From Terebella lapidaria (taxonomy: Eukaryota > Annelida > Polychaeta > Terebellida > Terebellidae): DNA of 64,000 nt. A program made the position numbers and the translations under genes. Each line of letters begins with the position of its first letter. Within the stretch, counting starts at the first letter, position 1. The DNA lies in the NCBI GenBank assembly GCA_949152475.1, contig OX424564.1:23868165-23932164 (forward strand). The letters are read 5' to 3'. A model generated the notes under the pieces. That model searched no databases. It was not told the origin of the DNA and saw only the letters and a list, made by a program, of their open reading frames with translations. This document shows, one piece after another, positions 49,501 to 56,510 of the stretch.

Positions 49501-50944
49501 ACCTTTCTAGCCCATTGGGCTAATTTTTCAGAGAGGAAGCCAAAGATTGTAATGTCAATATATGACATCACATTCTTGCAAGGAGCTTCCCAAAATCCTT
49601 TTAGACCACTCTTTAATACCTTATTCATCTTTCGTCGAGTCCGATCCGAATCAATCAAGAGCAAGCGACTCACAATTGACTCACCGTCACCATAGACAGT
49701 CATTCCGAAAATTATTTCAAATTATAAATACTTCAAAAATTTTAAACCTTCGAATAAAATATAGAAAATAAGTATTCAAATATAAAATGTCAAAAAATAC
49801 TTCCAAATCATAGAAAATGCCCGTCATCATGGTCATGTACTGCTCTCCCTTTCAGTGTCAGCCTAAGCCGTGTGGTGTGGGAGCGGTCTACCAGCCGTCC
49901 GTCCCAGACTCCGAGTTTGTTGGGATTGCTGCCTACACTAACAACCTTCACGATATCGGAGCATTGGACAGTGAGGGCCACTTCACTCCCAGACAAGCAC
50001 TGGAGGATGCCACTGAGTTCTGCCAAAAGGTATCGAGATATATCTCATTTTTTCTCTCTTATGATGTACCTATTGTAGCTGGGATTTTTTCTGTCGTAAA
50101 ACGAAAAACTGATATTTAGTATCGATGAGAAAACAAGATAATCTTGAAGGAATGAGCGCTTAAGTAACTTTCGATCATAAAATTTTGACAAAGATAAGCC
50201 TGCCTATCATTGCTCCATTACCAGAAGCTTTTGAAGTTTGACTTCAGATATGCATGCACTATGTTCATCATGTTAATGTTGATCACTAGTCTACACAGTT
50301 CAAGACATAGGGTGGTGGTTACATTTAATCACCTCCCATAACTCCCAAACAGAATACGACTGAGATAGCTGCCGAGTATGATGTTCAGCTGGAGTACCTC
50401 CCGGTCCGATGTTTGATGGGCCTCTATATTCCCACGCTACTAACGCGTGCGTTCGGCTTCGACCCAGACACGCGACAAATCGCCGCCAAATTCGACATAA
50501 ACGGACAGCCGGCCGGTTAGTGTTTTTTAATGATTTGTTGTTAATATGGCTGTGGAAGATTCGCCCAAAATTAAGATCGATTTTGTTTTCACGTGATGAA
50601 ATTGTTTGGAATCATGTAATTGTTGTGTTTATCAGCGTTTGTTTACAATTGTTGTATAATTAAACAACGAAAATGAGGCATCCAATATCTCTTTTGTAGG
50701 AATTCAATTGCGATTCATTACAATTGGTAAATTCTGTAATTGTAATAACTTGATTTACCTGTAAATGCCTCCAACACTGTTAAACACAACATTCTTTTCT
50801 ATTCCAGGTTGGCCTTTAGGTGCTGTCATATATGAGAATGAGCGTGCCAAATCATTTGACTGCCCCACAAGTAGTGCCGCGTATGATTACATGTCGTATG
50901 CCTTAGCACTGATGTCAGCGGCAATAGCAGTCCACGTGCTTTGA
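31262..50944 (+). CDS. E-NTPDase (CD39/apyrase-like) gene 2, 7 exons, 447 aa
   Basis: Second tandem paralogue, predicted to hydrolyse extracellular NTPs and NDPs. CDS exons: 31262-31592, 32464-32649, 32864-33100, 33451-33566, 49856-50029, 50353-50515, 50808-50944 (1344 nt, frame kept; phases 1-1-1-0-0-1). The N-terminus MYRFFVLFTLAWQFNIAMVT is a good signal peptide. ACR1 is DAGSTGSRIRLF, ACR2 YLMATAGMRLL, ACR3 LSGEEEAAFAWISVNYL, ACR4 EIGGASSQIAF, then CQPKPCGVGAVYQPSVP and GWPLGAVIYE. ACR3 has Ala where gene 1 has Gly after EEE. The tail YALALMSAAIAVHVL at the extreme C-terminus looks like a GPI signal. The 16.3-kb intron between exons 4 and 5 is absent from genes 1 and 3 and hosts nested mobile elements, so splicing over it is a real question. 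Confidence 0.88.
32464..32649 (+). CDS. Gene 2 exon 2: ACR2 end and ACR3
   Basis: Acceptor CATTTCCAG, donor CCAG|GTATAA. Encodes MRLLLEPRANVVIDEIQR to NYLNGYFDDP. 186 nt. ACR3 reads SGEEEAAFAWISVNYL. Confidence 0.92.
32864..33100 (+). CDS. Gene 2 exon 3: ACR4
   Basis: Acceptor CATGTAG, donor CGAG|GTTTGT. Encodes ILEIGGASSQIAFIPGG and YPLYAHSYLFYGQ to NPCKPRG. 237 nt. Confidence 0.9.
33451..33566 (+). CDS. Gene 2 exon 4 (first half of the Cys-rich segment)
   Basis: Acceptor GACACCGTAG, donor CCAG|GTAATG. Encodes VTFRGIGDPTACMDIINLY and ends VEPFQ in phase 0. Aligns with the first part of the single exon 4 of genes 1 and 3. Its 3' end and donor are repeated just downstream (33600-33700). Confidence 0.85.
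33567..33700 (+). repeat. Tandem duplication of an exon end and its donor
   Basis: The ~82 bases ending at the exon 4 donor and running into the intron are repeated: TGTTCAAAGTGGAACCTTTC followed by CAGGT occurs at both 33545 and 33625. A shorter third trace (AAGTGCCTTGATATCG) lies near 33670. The second copy keeps a donor-like CCAG|GTGATT. Confidence 0.85.
34235..34980 (+). repeat. 5' LTR of the Ty3/Gypsy-like element
   Basis: 746 bp, TGTAGTAA...TTATCACA. Has AATAAA (CCCAAATAAATTATTG) in its last 100 bases, as expected of an LTR poly(A) signal. The word CGGCC is frequent. Confidence 0.95.
35044..37621 (+). mobile_element. gag-like region of the LTR element
   Basis: Encodes a long Pro/Thr/Ser-rich region with many GY-rich repeats (GYYQPPVGYMNPPPGYGG), then a capsid-like alpha-helical stretch, then a CCHC zinc knuckle CFFCKKPGHRWMRCF near 37410-37455. 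The zinc knuckle is the firmest mark of Gag nucleocapsid. The region is part of a fossil element; see the whole-element entry for its state. Confidence 0.8.
37621..38367 (+). mobile_element. Protease region of the LTR element
   Basis: Contains a retropepsin-like active site AVLDSGAQISLL and the downstream ILGMNFF, which fits the ILG motif of aspartic proteases. It lies between gag and reverse transcriptase, the usual place. Confidence 0.8.
38368..42150 (+). mobile_element. pol: reverse transcriptase, RNase H, integrase
   Basis: About 1260 codons. The reverse transcriptase has VRKKNGQVRFCVDYRLLN, the catalytic box CYLDDVIAYG, and the thumb motif YLGFIVSGQGI. RNase H has ILDTDASGYAVGGALSQ and LLRTDHSSLRWL. 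Integrase has an HHCC finger (HQLHDLKIVGHLG...CARCSQC), the DDE core (MDILDTH, IHSDQGTEFES, PYRPQSDGQVERFNR) and a GPY/F-type module (RPWTGPWRIVDRV). The Ser/Lys/Arg-rich tail after about residue 1150 has no clear chromodomain. Confidence 0.93.
42151..43533. other. Non-coding stretch between pol and the third frame of the LTR element
   Basis: About 1.4 kb, AT-rich at first. I see no domain. It could hold a leader or splice acceptor for a subgenomic message of the third frame, which is known in some Gypsy-type elements, but I cannot show it. Confidence 0.5.
43534..46212 (+). mobile_element. Third reading frame of the LTR element, unknown product
   Basis: 892 codons from an ATG in GCCATGG. Occupies the position of env in errantivirus-like elements, but I see no signal peptide, no long hydrophobic segment and no furin-type pattern, so it does not look like an envelope protein. 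The N-terminal third is Ser/Pro/Ala-rich; near residues 270-345 there are Cys/His pairs (YLCPFCIGEED, LDGHVLAYH, YFVCPAKDHYF) that may bind zinc; near residues 795-835 a heptad pattern (LRRRLHRLEDENEGLRQETE, then LRARVAQLEQ) predicts a coiled coil. I do not recognise the family. A nucleic-acid-binding or structural protein is one guess. Confidence 0.75.
46213..46809. other. 3' untranslated stretch of the LTR element
   Basis: Non-coding. Holds repeated words GTCGGCC and AATCCTGGTCACG, and ends in a purine-rich tract just before the 3' LTR. Confidence 0.6.
46810..47555 (+). repeat. 3' LTR of the Ty3/Gypsy-like element
   Basis: 746 bp, matches the 5' LTR at all but one position by eye. It is followed directly by GCTTTATAATG, the other half of the split host repeat. 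Confidence 0.95.
47580..49430. repeat. ~134-bp satellite with nuclear-receptor half-sites, about 12 units
   Basis: Each unit has CATATAGGAAATGATATATG, then a block GTGACCTTGAATTTGACCTT followed by TGACCTCA and CAAGGTCACA, then AATATCTCGCTTATTATCGA. A perfect TGACCTTTGACCT is present at seven places (48169, 48303, 48571, 48705, 48839, 48973, 49242), with variants in the other units. The second unit is separated from the first by a ~230-bp block that also occurs left of the LTR element. Confidence 0.9.
49856..50029 (+). CDS. Gene 2 exon 5 (second half of the Cys-rich segment)
   Basis: Acceptor CCCTTTCAG, donor AAAG|GTATCG. Encodes CQPKPCGVGAVYQPSVP to EFCQK in phase 0 at both ends. Together with 33451-33566 it gives 290 nt, against 293 in genes 1 and 3. 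Confidence 0.9.
50353..50515 (+). CDS. Gene 2 exon 6: start of ACR5 region
   Basis: Acceptor CCCAAACAG, donor CCG|GTTAGT. Encodes RCLMGLYIPTLLTRAFGF and DTRQIAAKFDINGQPA. 163 nt. Confidence 0.92.
50808..50944 (+). CDS. Gene 2 exon 7: ACR5 end and hydrophobic tail
   Basis: Acceptor TCTATTCCAG. Encodes GWPLGAVIYENERAKSFDC, a short Ser/Ala spacer and YALALMSAAIAVHVL before TGA. The tail runs to the very end of the protein, as in GPI-anchored proteins. Confidence 0.9.
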
Positions 50945-51038
50945 GTGTTTTTTGTAATGTGCATGTGTTTTCATGACACCGGGAAAGCTTCAATGCAATG
51001 CTGCATACCCATCGTGCCCTATCATCCAGTTCAATCCG

Positions 51039-51044
51039 AATAAA
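51039..51044 (+). terminator. Poly(A) signal of gene 2
   Basis: AATAAA 95 bases after the stop codon, with a second AATAAA at 51082 and a GT-rich tract (GTGTGTGTGTT) just after. Confidence 0.7.
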
Positions 51045-52067
51045 GAATACCAGAGTTTAATCATGATTCAGTGCCCAAAACAATAAAAAAAACGAGGCTG
51101 TGTTGATTTGTGTGTGTGTTTTAATTTTCAAATGTCTGTATAACTACATTCCATTTATGTTTGAATGATATTATTATTCTGATAACTTACGATTGATAAG
51201 TGTTCTTGGGAGAGTCATTGGATATTTCTTAACTCGTGTCAAAGACCTGGATAAATCTCAAACTAAACTGGAAAGATCATGCCTGGGTACAAAATGCTTC
51301 TGTGGGAACTCTCCACTACCTAACGCTCTGAAAAAAAAGAAAAAAAATATCATTTAATATCGAAATATCAAAAAATACTAGTTACATGTTTACTGAACAG
51401 TGGTTAGATCCAAGTTGATGTCATGATATAGATGCGGGAAATTTTCATTTTCATAAATTATTTATCTGCAAAATTATGTACCAGTAATACATGGTCTTCA
51501 AGTTCATTTCATTGTGTGGTAAATATGATATACCTGTGGTATATGTCTTGTGCGATCACAGATACAGATGTGAACACCTGAGACGCATAAAAAATTTCTC
51601 ACAAGCTGACGGTATAGTGGACTCATTGTGACATTCATTTGATAACGGCTCATTATCAGGTAATATTCACATGGTTATCCTATTGTTAAAAACAATTTAC
51701 TGTGTTTTGTTTCATATGTGTTATACATGCGTGTGTATTTTATGTATGAATCAATGTGAGGTTGAAGATCTTAAATAACTCAGATTGGTTAAAGCACCAC
51801 AATTATGTAAACCATCCTTAATTATTATCAACCGGTGTTACCCATATCAGTGCGAATATTCGTCACATGAAATACACAAAGCTCACGCGGTTTACGACGT
51901 AAAGACAAAACTCACAATGCGTGTTCAAACCAGCTCCTAACCTCAAACTTCCATGCTTCACAACTTTGCCATCAAGATATTATGGCGCCCCGTTCATGCC
52001 ACCAAAAAGGGAAGTGATACGGGAGATACTAACACATACGTATGAAATTGTATGAATACGTATGAAA

Positions 52068-53526
52068 TTGATACTTACATTCATACCACTGAGTCGGTGT
52101 CACGTTAAATCTGTCCCCGAGGATACCATCAACTCAGTAGCCTTCTGGCTTGTGATTGGGTACTTTTGTACTTGTCATGTATCTATTCCATGGGGTTAGT
52201 TTCGGATTTTTAAATTGTTTTGATAGGTTGTTGGGCAGTTGTATACTAATTCCATCAGGTGTACAGTAGAAACAACTACATTCAACACACTGTCTGCCCC
52301 TGATGACGCCAGTGTGTCTTTGGATAAACTATTTGGTCGGGCTTTGTTTCTATTGCAAAATGTTGTATTTTACGTTTCTTATTGGCATCATCAAAATCTG
52401 ATTGTATTGGTGGTAATAGATTGATACTTACATTCATACCACTGAGTCGGTGTCACTGCTGGCGGACGTTAAATCTGTCCCCGAGGATACCATCAACTCA
52501 GTAGCCTTCTGGCTTGTGATTGGGTACTTTTGTACTTGTCATGTATCTATTCCATGGGGTTAGTTTCGGATTTTTAAATTGTTTTGATAGGTTGTTGGGC
52601 AGTTGTATACTAATTCCATCAGGTGTACAGTAGAAACAACTACATTCAACACACTGTCTACCCCTGATGACGCCAGTGTGTCTTTGGATAAACTATTTGG
52701 TCGGGCTTTGTTTCTATTGCAAAATGTTGTATTTTACGTTTCTTATTGGCATCATCAAAATCTGATTGTATTGGTGGTAATAGATTGATACTTACATTCA
52801 TACCACTGAGTCGGTGTCACTGCTGGCGGACGTTAAATCTGTCCCCGAGGATACCATCAACTCAGTAGCCTTCTGGCTTGTGATTGGGTACTTTTGTACT
52901 TGTCATGTATCTATTCCATGGGGTTAGTTTCGGATTTTTAAATTGTTTTGATAGGTTGTTGGGCAGTTGTATACTAATTCCATCAGGTGTACAGTAGAAA
53001 CAACTACATTCAACACACTGTCTGCCCCTGATGACGCCAGTGTGTCTTTGGATAAACTATTTGGTCGGGCTTTGTTTCTATTGCAAAATGTTGTATTTTA
53101 CGTTTCTTATTGGCATCATCAAAATCTGATTGTATTGGTGGTAATAGATTGATACTTACATTCATACCACTGAGTCGGTGTCACTGCTGGCGGACGTTAA
53201 ATCTGTCCCCGAGGATACCATCAACTCAGTAGCCTTCTGGCTTGTGATTGGGTACTTTTGTACTTGTCATGTATCTATTCCATGGGGTTAGTTTCGGATT
53301 TTTAAATTGTTTTGATAGGTTGTTGGGCAGTTGTATACTAATTCCATCAGGTGTACAGTAGAAACAACTACATTCAACACACTGTCTGCCCCTGATGACG
53401 CCAGTGTGTCTTTGGATAAACTATTTGGTCGGGCTTTGTTTCTATTGCAAAATGTTGTATTTTACGTTTCTTATTGGCATCATCAAAATCTGATTGTATT
53501 GGTGGTAATAGATTGATACTTACATT
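52068..53526. repeat. 364-bp tandem repeat, 4 units
   Basis: Units start TTGATACTTACATTCATACC at about 52068, 52422, 52786 and 53150, with a short start of a fifth. The first is 10 bp shorter. The units are almost identical. Each contains the same short open frame, which I take as a by-product of the repeat. Confidence 0.95.
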
Positions 53527-53806
53527 CATACATAGGAGATACTATGACATACGTAGGAGATACTAAGTCATACGTATGAGATACTAAGTCATACGTAGGA
53601 TATACTATGTCATACGTAGGAGATACTATGACATACTCATACGTATGAGATACTATCTCATATGTATGACTTAGTATCTCATACATATGACTTATTATCT
53701 CATACGTTTGACTTAGTATCTCATACGTATGACTTTTTATTTCATACGTATGACTTAGTAACTCATACGTATGAGATACTATCTCATACGTATGAGTTAG
53801 AAAAAA
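53527..53806. repeat. Palindromic CATACGTATG cluster
   Basis: Many copies of TCATACGTATGAGATACTA and TATCTCATACGTATGACTTA. Copies left of about 53650 run in one orientation, those to the right in the other, so the cluster can fold on itself. A shorter cluster flanks the other side of the 364-bp array (52019-52067). Confidence 0.9.
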
Positions 53807-54462
53807 ATAAATTCTCTTTTTTGTGGCCCGAACGGGGCGCCATAAGACATACCCCGTCCATATGTCAAATCAAATCAGACTTTCTGCAATTGTCTGCTAC
53901 CATGGTTTCCATGGTGTGCGCATTAAATGAAGATTAAAAATGTGTCAGACGGTTTTAATAGGACATCGATTCAGTGAATGAGTAGTATTAATATACTACA
54001 TTGAGTAGATTCCAGCCATTACTACCAATTTCACTATCATTGTGGCCTGGCATTGAAAACACGGGAATGCTTGGTCGACGAGCTATGCAGTGTTCATGTC
54101 GATGGCTTTTACAACTGAAACGCACCAAAGAATTTTGATTCCTCTGTGATTGCGTACATTCGGTAGTTTAATAGCCTGCTCCACAACATAGTTATTTCAC
54201 ATTCCCAGCACAATGTAGTTGTGGACATGCACATGTGTTACGTTCCCCCTATTGTTTAGATCAGAACAGACCGTTTTACAAGAGTTCGAACATATCACAT
54301 ATATATGATGTACAAGAGCGGGTGAATTTCCAGAATCGATATCGTTATAGAATTCCAACGCAAAATACAGGTGCTCCAGTGTTATCAGTTTGACCTGCAT
54401 CGCACAACGCTCAATGAAACACCGGCGTCATGCATATGAGCTATGATCCTAAACTGAAATAC

Positions 54463-54586
54463 CAATGAGCGCCCTTTCAGTACTGTATTAATAACAATGA
54501 GCGCCCTTTCAGTACTGTATTAATAACAATGAGCGCCCTTTCAGTACTGTATTAATAACAATGAGCGCCCTTTCAGTACTGTATTG
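54463..54586. repeat. 32-bp minisatellite, about 4 units
   Basis: The word CAATGAGCGCCCTTTCAGTA recurs at 54463, 54495, 54527 and 54559 with no difference seen by eye. Confidence 0.95.
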
Positions 54587-55324
54587 CTCTGGGAGAAGAA
54601 TATCACGTATAGTACAATATTCATAATTGGCATAGTATGACAGGCGACACGATGATACTCCGAATAAAATGTTAGGCCTGCTCCATTGTGTGATGTCTAT
54701 CAGTTATACTTGAAAGCTGTGTGTATAGTATGGGTAGAATTGCACAATCGTTTCAAGCGGTATTGTACATTTTTCGCGAATACACTAATTCACCCATGAA
54801 CAAGCAGACAGTGCTAGGCACCAATATGACAAGAGATAATGATGGTAATTGTGTGTACCTACGCTTTGAAGATCAAAATCTGCAACATTTTCCAACATTC
54901 AAATGACACAGGCAATTAGTTTCATTCCAGACTTTGTGCTTTAGTACTGACTCTTTTCACCCAATATTCAATCGTATTTCAAACAATGCATCAAAACGCC
55001 ATTATATTGTTTTGTATATTAACATGACATGTTTCAACGTGTGTTGTCCTTCATACATATTTCAGCTTTTCCCGCGAGCCAATTACTTTTGGTGAATCGG
55101 CATGTGTCTTCGGTTAGCATATCAAACGTAGAGTGAGGCGGGTAACTAGAACCCGCCCCCCTAATTCATAATTACTGCTTATTAAAGTTTTGCAAGTTGG
55201 CCTAGTACTACAACTGCCCGGGCTGTTGAATTTTACGTTTGTTTTTGACACCATCAATATCAATCTACTTACATTGATGGTGAGAGGTTGATGCATTGAT
55301 CTATGTAATCAAATGTAATATTGA

Positions 55325-55515
55325 CTCATACCGAAGACACCCATGGATGTAAGTATATTACCACCAATATCACTAGATTTTGGTGATGACAATAGCAAAC
55401 GTAACATATAACATAAGGAATAAAAACAAAGCCTGAGCAAATGTTTCGTCCAAAGACAAACTGGCATCATCAGGGGCAGACAATGTGTGAAATGTAGTGG
55501 TTTCTACAATCTAAC
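55325..55515 (-). repeat. Diverged relic of the 364-bp unit
   Basis: Reverse complement of part of the unit: words such as GGCATCATCAGGGGCAGACA and CAAAGCCTGAGCAAA answer to the array's CTGCCCCTGATG and GGGCTTTG. Confidence 0.75.
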
Positions 55516-55974
55516 AGTTACGAATTGGCACGAGGAACTGTGAGAAAAATAAGTCATCACAATATATGAGTTCGTCATTGAATCTCAATATACATGATAT
55601 AGGAGTCCGCAAATTTAATGACTTACTGACTATGAGGATGTGCATTTCTCTCTGACATCGGACGTTGAGATTAGACAAGTGGGCTTGGTTTATATTTTCA
55701 ATTCCATATTACTTTGCAATAGCTACCATGCAACAAATTACAATACTTTCCCTGATAGTATAACGCAACTTTGAAATGATGCAGCCTAAATTATATATAC
55801 TCAAATGTTAAGTTGGCTGATTTCAACAGTTGTTGCATCTGTTACAAGAGCATTCTGCAACAGAGTACCACCTCGCCTATAGATCACTTCACTATCGTTC
55901 GCACGATTGGCTGCGTCATTCAGACCCGTAACATTTCATCCCGCCCACCTTCATGATAGTGGTCCGTACCCAGG

Positions 55975-55983
55975 TATATTTAA
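55975..55983 (+). promoter_or_regulatory. Possible TATA box of gene 3
   Basis: TATATTTAA about 190 bases before the ATG, with an initiator-like CTCAATAC some 25-30 bases downstream. This is the only such pair near the start, but no experiment backs it. Confidence 0.4.
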
Positions 55984-56167
55984 GGCCGCTGCACTACAAC
56001 TCAATACTGTCGCTCTTTTGGCATCCGAACTAGATAATCCATTGAAGAGACATTGATACACTTCGACGAAAATATTTCTTTTAAACATATTATAAGTAGC
56101 TGATTCTTTCCCCTAAAATTATCAAAATTTTGTACAGAGTTTCAGGCAAAGAAATCGACGGTGAAAA

Positions 56168-56510
56168 ATGACGGAACTTATTAAAGTTGTCGTTGCCTTC
56201 ACATGCGTTATCGCTTGCATAGAAGCAAAGCCGGCTGGTGGTGACAAACTCTACAAAGTCATCATCGACGCCGGAAGTTCCGGTAGCCGCGTGCGCGTCT
56301 ACGAGACGCCGAACGTGGACCGCGTCAAGGGCAAGCTACCGGCCTACGACGAGATCGATAACAAGAAAGTCGAGCCGGGAATCTCACAATTTAAGGTTAC
56401 GACCCTGGATGATATTGAGCCGTATCTAAAACCACTTATTGACTTCGCCAAGAGCAAAATTCCGGAGAGCTGCTGGGCGGAGACACCCATCTACCTCATG
56501 GCCACTGCTG
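56168..56510 (+). CDS. Gene 3 exon 1: signal peptide, ACR1, start of ACR2
   Basis: Starts at the ATG in GAAAAATGA. Signal peptide, then YKVIIDAGSSGSRVRVYE. Ends ACTGCTG before the donor GTAGGT; phase 1. Confidence 0.92.

Larger units (their letters stand above)
33793..49503. mobile_element. TIR element with CGTCGTC tract and 134-bp satellite, split by an LTR element
   Basis: The left end GGTTACCGGA and the right end TCCGGTAACC are inverted repeats. Flanks TTTTTA and TTTCTA may be a diverged 6-bp target duplication. The left end forms a near-perfect palindrome (AGGTTACCGGACC..GGTCCGTAACCT). A (CGTCGTC)n tract follows at 33840-33897, then AT-rich DNA with a block GGGCCATTTTGGGCCC that recurs at about 47860, then the satellite. 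Without the inserted LTR element it would be about 2.4 kb. No coding region: a non-autonomous DNA element. Confidence 0.65.
33567..49855 (+). other. Gene-2-specific intron (16.3 kb)
   Basis: Donor GTAATG, acceptor CTCTCCCTTTCAG. It splits the codons for VEPFQ|CQPKPC. Genes 1 and 3 are continuous there (YMCQPKPC and YHCHPKPC). It contains a duplicated exon end, a TIR element with a satellite, and an LTR retrotransposon nested in it. Confidence 0.85.
51980..53845. mobile_element. TIR element carrying a 364-bp array
   Basis: The left end TTATGGCGCCCCGTTC and the right end GAACGGGGCGCCATAA are perfect inverted repeats, and the match extends with gaps (GCCACCAAAAA and TTTTTGTGGC). Next to the ends are clusters of palindromic CATACGTATG words; the centre is the 4-unit array. 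It has no coding capacity I can defend. Non-autonomous DNA element. Confidence 0.8.
50945..56167. other. Spacer between genes 2 and 3
   Basis: Contains the short 3' UTR of gene 2, the TIR element with the 364-bp array, a 32-bp minisatellite, a relic of the 364-bp unit, and the gene 3 promoter at the right end. No gene seen. Confidence 0.6.

Noticed and set aside
33567-49855. Reading the gene-2 intron as a classic introner whose ends are the splice sites
   Set aside because: The TIR element starts about 226 bp after the donor and ends about 352 bp before the acceptor, so its ends do not make the splice sites.
52239-53516. Four copies of a 61-codon frame
   Set aside because: They are repeats of the 364-bp unit. 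Only one copy differs, by one residue, and the diverged relics elsewhere do not keep the frame.
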